In this document: piece by piece, positions 45,285 through 53,043 of the stretch
Position numbering within the stretch: position 1 is the first letter of the stretch
How the letters are laid out: the number at the start of each line of letters is the position of its first letter
Assembly (NCBI RefSeq): GCF_014654675.1
Contig: NZ_BNBC01000011.1
Span: 84,097 to 148,096 of the forward strand
From: Streptomyces spiralis
Lineage (GTDB): Bacteria; Actinomycetota; Actinomycetes; Streptomycetales; Streptomycetaceae
Reading direction: 5' to 3'
Length of the DNA: 64,000 nucleotides
Position numbers and translations under genes: made by a program
Notes under the pieces: generated by a model
Told to the model about the DNA's origin: nothing
What the model saw: only the letters and a program-made list of their open reading frames with translations
The model's database searches: none

Positions 45285-45875
45285 TCACACGGCGCCGCAG
45301 CTGAACCCGCCGCCGCTGCCCCAGGACTGCCCGTACTCCCGCTTCTGCTCGGTGGCCTTCCCGCGCCGCCCGGCGAGCCCGCCCTCCCGCGCGAAGCGGG
45401 GCATGAGCGTGGTCAGCGCCCGGTCGCCGTACAGGGCCACGGCGAGCAGCCGGTCCTCGGGCGACAGGCCCCTGCGGCTCCCGGGCAGCGGGTACTCGGC
45501 CCGCAGGGCCCTCAGGACGCGCCGTCCGGCCCGGGTGCGGCCGGGCAGGAAGACGGGCACCAGTCCGGCGACCGTGAGCTCGTACCGCAGATCGATGAGG
45601 GCGAGGGCGACGGCCTCCCGGACCAGCAACTGCCGCAGGTCCGCGGGATGGTGGAGGAGGGAGGCGTGCGCCGCCCGCGTCAGGGCGGGGAGATCCGCTC
45701 CCGCGTCGTCGAGCGGTCTCCTGGTGCGCAACATGCCCCCTCGCGCGGGGCCGACGCTGCCGCTCAGTTGAAGGGTGAGGACGGCGACGGTGAGGGCGGC
45801 GCGGCGACCACCGCGCAGGAACGCGATCTCGTGCGGCGCCGGCCCTTCCGTCGCGGCACTTTCGGCACTGTCCAT
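45285..45875 (-). CDS. TIGR04222-domain protein
   Basis: This 196-aa protein has the pattern [24 protein letters not shown] at the start and ends in a Gly/Ser/Cys tail (GGGFSCGAV). Both match the TIGR04222 family of actinobacteria, in which a poorly conserved domain precedes a cysteine- or glycine-rich terminus. The function is unknown. ATG 45875 is chosen since the upstream frame (to 46001) contains a hairpin. It converges on gcl. Confidence 0.7.
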   Translation of the reverse strand: MDSAESAATEGPAPHEIAFLRGGRRAALTVAVLTLQLSGSVGPARGGMLRTRRPLDDAGADLPALTRAAHASLLHHPADLRQLLVREAVALALIDLRYELTVAGLVPVFLPGRTRAGRRVLRALRAEYPLPGSRRGLSPEDRLLAVALYGDRALTTLMPRFAREGGLAGRRGKATEQKREYGQSWGSGGGFSCGAV

Positions 45876-45897
45876 GAGCGAGCCCCCGCCGTAGAAC

Positions 45898-45928
45898 GGG
45901 GCCCGCCGCCCCCGTGCCGGCGGGCCCC
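45898..45928 (-). terminator. Hairpin downstream of the 78-aa gene
   Basis: The 11-bp stem GGGGCCCGCCG (45898-45908) pairs with CGGCGGGCCCC (45918-45928). It lies between the 78-aa gene and the TIGR04222 gene. Confidence 0.5.
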
Positions 45929-46038
45929 GTGTGAGGGAATCTGCCCGCCGGCGGGGGCGCTCGATACCTCCCGAGCCGGTTTCAGAGCTTGATTTGAGCA
46001 TGCCGTAGCGGCCCTACGCCCCTTGTCGTAGGCGTCGC

Positions 46039-46275
46039 TCAGAGGTCCTCGTGCTCCGACAGGCCAGGCCAGTCGTCCGGGCCGCCGCCCTGCCACTCGA
46101 TGAGGTCGCTCTCCTCGACCTCGATACGGTCCAGGTCGGCCAGCCGGAGGATCTCGACGACGTCGTCCAGGTGGGACGCGAGCCCGAGGGTCACATCGCC
46201 CTCGGTGACCCGCCGGGAGCCGTCCAGTGCCGGCGAATGCACCACGATGTGCGGATGCTGCGTGAGGTGGTTCAT
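46039..46275 (-). CDS. Small acidic conserved hypothetical protein
   Basis: This 78-aa acidic protein begins MNHLTQHPHIVVHSP and contains DGDVTLGLASHLDDVVEILRLADL-like segments, then EVEESDLIEW and an acidic end. It has no membrane segment or known domain. The composition and codon use are like neighbouring genes, so it is probably real, but the function is unknown. ATG 46275 is chosen for the AAGG upstream; the longer frame would run through the hairpin at 46343-46384. Confidence 0.55.
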   Translation of the reverse strand: MNHLTQHPHIVVHSPALDGSRRVTEGDVTLGLASHLDDVVEILRLADLDRIEVEESDLIEWQGGGPDDWPGLSEHEDL

Positions 46276-46342
46276 GCCTTCAGCGTCCTGCGCGCGAAGC
46301 CGCTCCGCACCCCGGAGGAGGCGAGAACCGCGGCAGCGCAGC

Positions 46343-46384
46343 GAGGGGCGCCGGATGCGGGACCGTCCGCATCCGGCGCCCCTC
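46343..46384. terminator. 18-bp perfect hairpin, possible distal terminator
   Basis: GAGGGGCGCCGGATGCGG (46343-46360) pairs perfectly with 46367-46384 around a 6-nt loop. It lies 70 bp upstream of the 78-aa gene and about 340 bp past the catalase stop. Confidence 0.65.
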
Positions 46385-46677
46385 GGCCCGGTGAGGTATG
46401 TGGTTGTTGAGACCGTCCGACGGCGCGAGGCTGGGCGCGACAGGACGTTCGCGCCGCCGGACGGAGCCGGGGGAGGGGGTGCCTCGCTGCGCGAGGCGGT
46501 TCGGCTGGGACCGCGGCGGGTGCGACGGGACCGGGAGGCCTTCCCTCTGGTCGAGAAGGCGGTTCCCGGGACCTTCACCACCGCACTGGCTCACACGCCG
46601 CCGCGGTCCTCGCCTGACCGCGCGTCGCCGGCCGGCCACCCCTCATCCGGGTCGGCCGGCGCCCGCGCGGGGCGTAC

Positions 46678-46716
46678 GCGTCCGGTGCCCGACCTCCCCG
46701 TCGGGGCGCCGGACGC
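46678..46716 (-). terminator. Terminator of catalase
   Basis: An imperfect 16/17-bp stem (46678-46693 with 46700-46716, one mismatch and one bulge) begins about 11 bp beyond the catalase stop. Confidence 0.65.
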
Positions 46717-46727
46717 GGCTTGCCGGG

Positions 46728-48191
46728 TCAGTCCTCGCGCAGGGCGCGGACCGCCTCCGCCACGCGCTTGCCGTACTCGGGGTCGGCGGCGTGGAAGTGT
46801 GCGAGGTTCTTCTCGATCACGTCGTTGCGGGAGACCTGGGACAGGCCGCCGGCGATGTTCGCGACCAGGCGCTGCCTCTCCTCCTCGGACATCAGCCGGT
46901 ACAGCTCACCGGCCTGGACGAAGTCGTCGTCCTTGGTGTGCAGCGGAGCCTCGTGGGTGCCCGTGTGGCCGGTGACGGCCAGCGGGGCGGACAGCGGGCG
47001 GCCGGTCTCGACCGGGCCGTCGTAGGAGTTCGGCTCGTAGTTCTTGGCGTGCCGGCCCTGGGAGTTGGTCGCCATGAGACCGTCGCGGCCGTAGTTGTCC
47101 GCGCCGCCGGGCACGGCCTTCGGAGCGTTCACCGCGAGCTGGGTGTGGTTGACGCCCAGGCGGTAGCGGTGGGCGTCCGCGTAGGCGAACAGCCGGCCCT
47201 GGAGCATCTTGTCCGGCGACGGGCCGATGCCCGGCACGAAGTTGTTCGGGGAGAACGCGGCCTGCTCGACCTCGGCGAACACGTTGTCCGGGTTGCGGTC
47301 CAGGACCAGGCGCCCGACCCGCTTGAGCGGGTAGTCCCTGTGCGACCAGACCTTGGTCAGGTCGAACGGGTTGAAGCGGTAGTCCGCCGCCTCGGCCGCC
47401 GGCATGATCTGGACGTACAGGGTCCAGGACGGGTGCACACCGCGCTCGATCGCCTGGAGCAGGTCGGTCTGGTGCGAGTTGGGGTCCTTGCCCGCGAGCT
47501 CCGCGGCCTGCTCGCTGGTCAGGCAGCGGATGCCCTGGTCCGTCTTGAAGTGGTACTTGACGAAGAAGGCCTCGCCCTCGGCGTTCGTCCACTGGTAGGT
47601 GTGCGAGCCGTAGCCGTTCATGTGGCGGTACGACGCCGGGATGCCGCGGTCGCCCATCAGCCAGGTCACCTGGTGGGTGGCCTCGGGGGAGTGCGCCCAG
47701 AAGTCCCAGACGTTGTCCGGCTCGGTGCGGCCGGTGAACGGGTCGCGCTTCTGCGAGTGGATGAAGTCGGGGAACTTGATCGGGTCCTTGATGAAGAACA
47801 CCGGGGTGTTGTTGCCGACGAGGTCGTAGTTGCCCTCCTCGGTGTAGAACTTCACCGCGAAGCCCCGCGGGTCGCGCACCGCGTCCGCGCCGCCGAGGGA
47901 GTCGGCCACCGTGGAGAAGCGCACGAACACCTCGGTGCGCTTGCCGATCTCGCCGAGGAAGTCGGCGTGGGTGAAGCCCGTGACGTCGTCGGTCACCTCG
48001 AAGCGGCCGAAGGCGCCGGAACCGCGGGCGTGCACCACGCGCTCCGGGATGCGCTCGCGGTTGAAGCGCGCCAGCTTCTCCAGGAGGTGCTGGTCCTGGA
48101 GGAGGAGCGGGCCGCCGATGCCGGCGGAGGCGGAATTCTGGTTGTCGGCGATCGGGGCGCCGGACTCTGTCGTGAGCACGCGCTTCGACAT
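46728..48191 (-). CDS. Monofunctional heme catalase
   Basis: This 487-aa clade-3-size catalase has the active-site [16 protein letters not shown] with His54, the asparagine in [10 protein letters not shown] and the heme-proximal [14 protein letters not shown] tyrosine. It disproportionates H2O2 in the cytoplasm. It lies between gcl and glxR-hyi, on the same strand as glxR-hyi. Its promoter carries the same 18-bp operator, so it seems to belong to the glyoxylate/purine regulon rather than to a general oxidative response alone. GGAAGG precedes ATG 48191 by 7 nt. Confidence 0.95.
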   Translation of the reverse strand: MSKRVLTTESGAPIADNQNSASAGIGGPLLLQDQHLLEKLARFNRERIPERVVHARGSGAFGRFEVTDDVTGFTHADFLGEIGKRTEVFVRFSTVADSLGGADAVRDPRGFAVKFYTEEGNYDLVGNNTPVFFIKDPIKFPDFIHSQKRDPFTGRTEPDNVWDFWAHSPEATHQVTWLMGDRGIPASYRHMNGYGSHTYQWTNAEGEAFFVKYHFKTDQGIRCLTSEQAAELAGKDPNSHQTDLLQAIERGVHPSWTLYVQIMPAAEAADYRFNPFDLTKVWSHRDYPLKRVGRLVLDRNPDNVFAEVEQAAFSPNNFVPGIGPSPDKMLQGRLFAYADAHRYRLGVNHTQLAVNAPKAVPGGADNYGRDGLMATNSQGRHAKNYEPNSYDGPVETGRPLSAPLAVTGHTGTHEAPLHTKDDDFVQAGELYRLMSEEERQRLVANIAGGLSQVSRNDVIEKNLAHFHAADPEYGKRVAEAVRALRED

Positions 48192-48215
48192 CGGGGACCT
48201 TCCGTACGAGGGGCA

Positions 48216-48233
48216 GCGGAAACTTGTTTCCGC
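48216..48233. promoter_or_regulatory. Perfect IclR/AllR-type palindrome at catalase
   Basis: GCGGAAACTTGTTTCCGC is a perfect 18-bp palindrome, 25 bp before the start codon. The GGAAA-N4-TTTCC core resembles operators of the IclR family, to which AllR belongs. The same motif lies at gcl and hyi. Confidence 0.7.
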
Positions 48234-48352
48234 TTCGTGGAGCCTAGAAGTGGGCGATCGGGGCGTCAACAGTTTGTTGAAGTGGATTCCGGGCCGCGGC
48301 GCCGCCTGGGCGCGACAGAACAGGTGTCAGCGGCGCCGCGGCCCGGAAGTCT

Positions 48353-49267
48353 CTAGAGCTGAGCGCCCGAGAGGCGCTCGACCGCCCGCAGCAGGGCCGA
48401 GTGGTCCAGCCCGCCGTCGCCCTGGGCGCGCAGCGAGGCGACCAGCTGGGCGACCGCGGCGCCGACCGGCAGGGCCGCGCCGACGTTGCGGGCGGCGTCG
48501 GTGACGATGCCCATGTCCTTGTGGTGCAGGTCGATACGGAAGCCCGGCTTGAAGTCCCGGTTGAGGAAGTTGTCCTTCTTGCGGGTCAGCACGGTGGAGC
48601 CGGCGAGGCCGCCGTTGAGGACGTCCAGGGCCGCCCGGAGGTCCACGCCGGACTTCTCCAGGAAGACCACGGCCTCGGCGCACGCCTGGATGTTCACGGC
48701 CACGATCAGCTGGTTGGCCGCCTTCACGGTCTGGCCCGAGCCGTGCGGACCGCACAGCACGATGGTCTTGCCGAGGGCCTCGAAGATCGGCCTGGCCTCG
48801 TCGAAGTCGGCCTGCTCGCCACCGACCATGATCGACAGTACCGCCTCGACGGCGCCGGCCTCACCGCCGGAGACCGGGGCGTCCAGGACGCGGATGCCCT
48901 TGTCCTTCGCGGCCTTGGCCAGGTCGACCGACGTCTGCGGGGTGATCGAGGACATGTCGATCAGCAGCGCGCCGGACCTGGCGTTCTCCAGGATGCCGTC
49001 CGGGCCGTAGGCGATGGCCTCGACCTGCGGGGAGGCGGGCACCATCGTGATGACCACGTCGGCGTCCTTGACGGCCTCGGCGATCGAGCCGGCCGCGGTG
49101 CCGCCGGCGGCGGCCAGGCGGTCGAGCTTGTCCTGCTCGAGGGTGAAGCCGGTGACCTGGTAACCCGCCTTGATCAGGTTCTCGGACATGGGGGAGCCCA
49201 TGATGCCGAGGCCGATCCATGCGATCGCCGGGCGGGTCGGGCGGGAGGAATCTGCCAGGTTGCTCAT
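48353..49267 (-). CDS. glxR: Tartronate semialdehyde reductase (2-hydroxy-3-oxopropionate reductase)
   Basis: This 304-aa beta-hydroxyacid dehydrogenase has the N-terminal Rossmann motif IAWIGLGIMGSPMSENL and the family DAPVSGGEAGAVEAVLSIMVGG. The catalytic lysine lies in GQTVKAANQLIVAVN. It reduces tartronate semialdehyde, the product of Gcl, to D-glycerate with NAD(P)H. It is preceded on the same strand by hyi with 41 bp between them, so the two form an operon driven from the hyi promoter. Confidence 0.94.
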   Translation of the reverse strand: MSNLADSSRPTRPAIAWIGLGIMGSPMSENLIKAGYQVTGFTLEQDKLDRLAAAGGTAAGSIAEAVKDADVVITMVPASPQVEAIAYGPDGILENARSGALLIDMSSITPQTSVDLAKAAKDKGIRVLDAPVSGGEAGAVEAVLSIMVGGEQADFDEARPIFEALGKTIVLCGPHGSGQTVKAANQLIVAVNIQACAEAVVFLEKSGVDLRAALDVLNGGLAGSTVLTRKKDNFLNRDFKPGFRIDLHHKDMGIVTDAARNVGAALPVGAAVAQLVASLRAQGDGGLDHSALLRAVERLSGAQL

Positions 49268-49308
49268 GTGAGGGTGCCTCTCTCAACTGCCGTGCAAGTC
49301 AAAGGTGT

Positions 49309-50166
49309 TCAGTGCGCCGCGCGCGCCTCGCGCGGCAGCCACTCGAAGGCCTCCGCGCTCGGACGGTCGCCCGGCTTGTACTCCAGGCCGACCCAGCCGT
49401 CGTAACCGGCCTTCCTCAGCCGGCCGAGGAGGTCCTCGAGCGGCAGCGAGCCGGTGCCGGGGGCGCCTCGGCCCGGGTTGTCGGCGATCTGCACGTGGCC
49501 GGTCTTCGCCGCGTACTGCTCGATGACCGAGGGCAGGTCCTCGCCGTTCATGGACAGGTGGTACAGGTCCATCAGGAACTTCGCGTTCCCGAGGCCGGTC
49601 GCCTGGTTGACCTGGTCCACGACGCCGATCGCGGCGGGCGCGCTCACCAGCGGGTACAGCGGCGACTCGGGCTGGTTCAGCGCCTCGATCAGCAGGATCG
49701 CGCCGATGCGGTCGGCGGCGCGGGCCGCGAGCACCAGGTTCTCCAGGGCGAGCGCGTCCTGCTCGGCCGGGTCGACGCCCTCCACGCGGTTGCCGTACAG
49801 CGCGTTGAGCGCCGTGCAGCCCAGCGACCGGGCGAAGTCGGCGGCCACGTCGATGTTGGCGCGGAACCTCTCCGACTCCTCGCCGGGGACGGACAGGGCG
49901 CCGCGGTCGGGGCCGGGCAGCCGGCCGGCGTAGAAGTTCAGGCCCGTGAGCCGGACGCCCGCGTCCTCGATCGCCTTCTTCAGGGCGTCGAGCTCCGACC
50001 GCTCGGGGGTGGGCGTGTCGATCCAGGGCCACCACAGCTCGACCGCGGTGAAGCCGGCCGCGGCGGCGGCCGCGGGACGCTCCAGCAGCGGGAGTTCCGT
50101 GAAGAGGATCGACAGGTTGACGTCGAAGCGCTGGTCTGCGGCTGTGCTCGATTCAAAAGCCGGCAT
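49309..50166 (-). CDS. hyi: Hydroxypyruvate isomerase-family TIM barrel
   Basis: This 285-aa TIM-barrel (AP endonuclease 2-like) protein begins FDVNLSILFTELPLLERPAAAAAAGFTAVELWWPW. It has the metal-binding LIEALNQPESP, FLMDLYHLSMNGEDLP, HVQIADNPGRGAPGTGSLP and GLEYKPG segments of the Hyi group. It interconverts hydroxypyruvate and tartronate semialdehyde beside Gcl and GlxR. ATG 50166 is chosen over an upstream ATG, since the sequence between contains the operators. It is first gene of the hyi-glxR operon. Confidence 0.92.
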   Translation of the reverse strand: MPAFESSTAADQRFDVNLSILFTELPLLERPAAAAAAGFTAVELWWPWIDTPTPERSELDALKKAIEDAGVRLTGLNFYAGRLPGPDRGALSVPGEESERFRANIDVAADFARSLGCTALNALYGNRVEGVDPAEQDALALENLVLAARAADRIGAILLIEALNQPESPLYPLVSAPAAIGVVDQVNQATGLGNAKFLMDLYHLSMNGEDLPSVIEQYAAKTGHVQIADNPGRGAPGTGSLPLEDLLGRLRKAGYDGWVGLEYKPGDRPSAEAFEWLPREARAAH

Positions 50167-50194
50167 CAGGGCCGCGCTCCCTTCCGTTCTCGTA

Positions 50195-50230
50195 TTCCGT
50201 ATTACGGAAGTTTGTTTCTGCTTAATGGAA
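50195..50230. promoter_or_regulatory. Tandem operators upstream of hyi
   Basis: TTCCGTATTACGGAA (50195-50209) is a perfect odd palindrome, and TTCTGCTTAATGGAA (50216-50230) is a weaker copy 21 bp away. The segment between (50204-50221) matches the catalase 18-mer at 14 of 18 positions. Confidence 0.6.
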
Positions 50231-50336
50231 GACTGCCGTCGGGTGTCGTGGCTTGTCAAGAGGGGGGACGGTGGCCGGCGGGCTCCGGGCCGGCCGAGGC
50301 TGCCCGGAAACCGGCCCCGCGCGTTAGGTTGAGCGC

Positions 50337-50588
50337 GTGCGATTGAGAGTGGAGTTCACGACCGAACCGTTCGACCTGGACGAGGCGCCCGCGCACGCGG
50401 TGGTGGCGCGCGAGGTCGTCGAGGCCGCCGAGCTGGACGCCGTGGACGTCGGCCCGTTCGGCAACACCGCGGAGGGGAGCGCCGACGCCGTGCTGACCGC
50501 CGTGGACGCTCTGCTGCGCAAGACCCTGAAGGCCGGCGCCACCCGGATCTCGCTCCAGGTCAACGTGATCGGGGAGGGCGGGCGGTGA
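50337..50588 (+). CDS. Small thiamine-binding-like (DUF77/MTH1187-like) protein
   Basis: This 83-aa protein has an alternating beta-alpha pattern (RLRVEFTTEPFDL, AHAVVAREVVEAAEL, ISLQVNVIGE), most like small MTH1187/YkoF-type ligand-binding domains; the assignment is weak. GTG 50337 has no clear ribosome site but TAGGTT lies 6 nt before it, fitting a leaderless start. It overlaps the next regulator by 4 nt (GTGA), so the two work as one unit. Confidence 0.55.
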   Translation: MRLRVEFTTEPFDLDEAPAHAVVAREVVEAAELDAVDVGPFGNTAEGSADAVLTAVDALLRKTLKAGATRISLQVNVIGEGGR

Positions 50589-50947
50589 CCGGGGAGGAGC
50601 CCTTCATCGCGGCCGTGAAACCGCTGGTCGACGCGATCGGCGGCGAGCTGCTCCCGCCCGACGAGGCCGGCCCCGACGACGTCGTGCTCGCCTGGGAGGG
50701 CATGGACGCCGTCGCCGTGCGCCTGCCGCAGCTCGCCGACTCCCTCGACCACATCCTGGCCGCCATGGAGCGGCGCCGGGGCATGCCGCTCGCGGACCTG
50801 GACCGCAAGGCCAAGCAGGAGGTCGTACGGGTCCTCGAGGCGCGCGGCGCCTTCTCCGTGCGGCACGGGGTGGAGACCGTGGCGGGCGCGCTGGGCGTCA
50901 GCCGCTTCACCGTCTACAACTACCTCAACCGGGAGAAGGAGGCCTGA
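50585..50947 (+). CDS. DauR/YheO-type helix-turn-helix regulator
   Basis: This 120-aa protein has a C-terminal HTH_22-like helix-turn-helix (RHGVETVAGALGVSRFTVYNYLNR) as in DauR/YheO regulators. The preceding PAS-like sensor is reduced to about 75 residues. It probably binds DNA through this domain. Position just upstream of the urate genes, on the same strand, makes them candidate targets. The GTG start overlaps the previous stop. Confidence 0.75.
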   Translation: MTGEEPFIAAVKPLVDAIGGELLPPDEAGPDDVVLAWEGMDAVAVRLPQLADSLDHILAAMERRRGMPLADLDRKAKQEVVRVLEARGAFSVRHGVETVAGALGVSRFTVYNYLNREKEA

Positions 50948-51001
50948 GCCGCCCTTGGCCGGGCCGCCCCGAGGGGGGCTCCTGGGTTTACCCAGAATTT
51001 T

Positions 51002-51041
51002 CAACAAAGTGTTGACGTGTTGTTTCGGAGGGCGTTAGCTA
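51002..51041 (+). promoter_or_regulatory. Promoter and dyad of the uraD-uraH-uricase operon
   Basis: CAACA-AAG-TGTTG (51002-51014) overlaps a -35 TTGACG (51012-51017). TAGCTA (51036-51041) lies 18 nt downstream of it as a -10. A second dyad TGGGTTTACCCA is at 50983-50994. Both could be operators. Confidence 0.5.
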
Positions 51042-51089
51042 TCCGCAGCCCGTTCAGCACACAGGCCGTTCGCGGCCACGGAGGCTCCC

Positions 51090-51599
51090 GTGACTACGAG
51101 TTCCACGCCGTCGGGCCTCGCCCGCTTCAACACCCTCCCGGAGGCCGCGGCCCGCGCCGCGCTCCTGGAGGCGTGCGCCTCCACGGCGTGGGCGGAGCGG
51201 CTGCTCGCCGCCCGCCCCTGCGCCGGGCCCGAGGACCTCTACGCCGCCAGTGACGCCGCCATGGCCGAGCTGACCACGGCCGACCTGGAGGAGGCGATGG
51301 CCGGCCACCCGCCGATCGGCCGCCCCAAGCCCGGGGACCCGACCTCAGCCCGCGAACAGAGCGGCATGGCCGGCGCCTCCGAGGACCTCAAGGCGGAGAT
51401 GCTCGAACTGAACCTGGCCTACCAGGAGAAGTTCGGCCATGTCTTCCTCATCTGCGCCACCGGCAGGACCGGCGAGCAGATGCGGGACGCGGTCAAGGAG
51501 CGGATCGGCAACGCGCCGGAGCAGGAGCGGGAGATCGTCCGCGCCGAGCTGGGCAAGATCAACCGTATCCGGCTCGCCCGACTGCTCGACGACGCCTGA
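51090..51599 (+). CDS. uraD: OHCU decarboxylase (2-oxo-4-hydroxy-4-carboxy-5-ureidoimidazoline decarboxylase)
   Basis: This 169-aa all-helical protein has the family HPPIG motif (His73 catalytic) and GMAGASEDLKAEMLELNLAYQEKFGHVFLICATGRT. It catalyses the last step of urate to S-allantoin conversion. GTG 51090 has GGAGG 7 nt upstream. It is first of a three-gene run with uraH and urate oxidase, 34 and 8 bp apart. Confidence 0.93.
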   Translation: MTTSSTPSGLARFNTLPEAAARAALLEACASTAWAERLLAARPCAGPEDLYAASDAAMAELTTADLEEAMAGHPPIGRPKPGDPTSAREQSGMAGASEDLKAEMLELNLAYQEKFGHVFLICATGRTGEQMRDAVKERIGNAPEQEREIVRAELGKINRIRLARLLDDA

Positions 51600-51633
51600 G
51601 CCCCACGGCTCGAAGACGCCCGAAGAGGAAACC

Positions 51634-52035
51634 ATGAGCACCGAGACCACCGCCTCCGTGTCCACGCACATCCTGGACACCAGCGTGGGCCGCCCCGCCG
51701 AGGGCGTCGCCGTCCACCTCTCCGCCCGCAGCGGCAGAGACGCGGACTGGCAGGCGCTCGGCGGCTCCGCGACCGACGCGGACGGGCGGTGCAAGGACCT
51801 CCCGGCCCTGCCGGAGGGGACCACCCACGTACGGCTCCACTTCGAGGTCGAGCCGTACTTCGCCAAGAAACAAGCCGCGGCCCAGCAGGACGCCCCCGCG
51901 CTCCGGGACAGCGAGAACGGCCGGCCGGTGTTCTTCCCCGAGGTCACCATCGCCTTCGCGGTGGTGCCCGGTGAGCACTACCACGTTCCGCTGCTGCTCA
52001 ACCCGTTCGGCTACTCCGTTTACCGAGGGAGCTGA
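51634..52035 (+). CDS. uraH: 5-hydroxyisourate hydrolase (transthyretin-like)
   Basis: This 133-aa protein has the transthyretin-like fold with the N-terminal STHILDTSVGRPAEGV, the catalytic His/Arg region and the C-terminal YRGS signature. It hydrolyses 5-hydroxyisourate made by urate oxidase. AGAGG lies 7 nt before ATG 51634. Genes for the steps before and after it flank it directly. Confidence 0.94.
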   Translation: MSTETTASVSTHILDTSVGRPAEGVAVHLSARSGRDADWQALGGSATDADGRCKDLPALPEGTTHVRLHFEVEPYFAKKQAAAQQDAPALRDSENGRPVFFPEVTIAFAVVPGEHYHVPLLLNPFGYSVYRGS

Positions 52036-52043
52036 CCGACACC

Positions 52044-52979
52044 ATGACCCGTTTCGTCCTGGGACAGAACCAGTACGGCAAGGCAGAGAACCGCGTCGTC
52101 AAGATCACGCGTGACGGCGACACGCACCACATCAAGGACCTGAACGTCTCCGTCGCCCTCTCCGGCGACATGGAGGAGGTCCACCGCAGCGGTTCCAACG
52201 CCAACGTCCTGCCGACCGACACCACCAAGAACACGGTGTTCGCCTTCGCCAAGGAGCATGGGATCCGGAGCGCCGAGGACTTCGGCGTCAAGCTGGCCCG
52301 CCACTTCGTGGACAACAACGAGCCCATCCACCGGGCCCGCATCCGCATCGAGGAGTACTCCTGGGAGCGGATCGAGACCTCGCAGTCCGGCGCCCGCTTC
52401 GTCGGCTCGGACGAGATCGCCCACTCCTTCGTCCGCAAGGGCCAGGAGACCCGCGTCGCGCAGATCACCTACGACGGCCACGGCATCCAGGTGCTCTCCG
52501 GGTTCAAGGACCTGACCGTCCTGAACTCGACCAACTCCGAGTTCTTCGGCTTCCTGAAGGACAAGTACACCACCCTGCCGGAGGACCACGACCGCATCCT
52601 CGCCACCACCGTCTCCACCTGGTGGCGGCACAACTGGGACGGCATCGACTCGCACGCCCCGGACTGGGACCGCTCGTACAACGGGGTGCGCAAGCACGCG
52701 CTGCAGGCGTTCGCCGAGACCTACTCGTACTCGCTCCAGCAGACCCTCTTCGAGATGGGCGTGCGGGTGCTGAACTCCCGCGACGAGGTCGACGAGATCC
52801 GCTTCTCGATGCCCAACAAGCACCACTTCCGCTCGGACCTGTCGCCCTTCGGGATCGACAACGAGGCCAAGGACGGCGCCGTCTACTACGCCGCCGACCG
52901 CCCCTACGGCCTGATCGAGGCCACCATCCTGCGGGACGGCGCCGAGCAGCTCATCCCGGTCGACATGACCAACCTCTGA
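52044..52979 (+). CDS. Urate oxidase (uricase)
   Basis: This 311-aa tunnelling-fold enzyme has NQYGKAENRVVKI near the start and TDTTKNTVFAFAKEH in the first T-fold half. LSGFKDLTVLNSTNSEFFGF and FSMPNKHHFRSDLSPFG are in the second half. The conserved His-Thr-Lys catalytic elements are present. It oxidises urate with O2, giving 5-hydroxyisourate and H2O2, without a cofactor. ATG 52044 is 8 bp after uraH. Confidence 0.94.
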   Translation: MTRFVLGQNQYGKAENRVVKITRDGDTHHIKDLNVSVALSGDMEEVHRSGSNANVLPTDTTKNTVFAFAKEHGIRSAEDFGVKLARHFVDNNEPIHRARIRIEEYSWERIETSQSGARFVGSDEIAHSFVRKGQETRVAQITYDGHGIQVLSGFKDLTVLNSTNSEFFGFLKDKYTTLPEDHDRILATTVSTWWRHNWDGIDSHAPDWDRSYNGVRKHALQAFAETYSYSLQQTLFEMGVRVLNSRDEVDEIRFSMPNKHHFRSDLSPFGIDNEAKDGAVYYAADRPYGLIEATILRDGAEQLIPVDMTNL

Positions 52980-53043
52980 CGCGGGACGCGTGTCCCCGGA
53001 CCCGCCCACCGGGCCGGGGGCACGCCACACCGGAGGGAACACC

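Larger units (their letters stand above)
46276..46727. other. 452-bp intergenic region with two hairpins
   Basis: No open frame here has a recognisable product or ribosome site. It holds the catalase terminator and a second strong hairpin (both listed separately). Confidence 0.6.

Noticed and set aside
46276..46640. Short minus-strand open frame between the 78-aa gene and catalase
   Set aside because: It passes through a strong hairpin and shows only Arg/Pro/Gly bias without a ribosome site.
46398..48356. 652-aa plus-strand open frame
   Set aside because: Antisense to catalase; no ribosome site and no recognisable domain.
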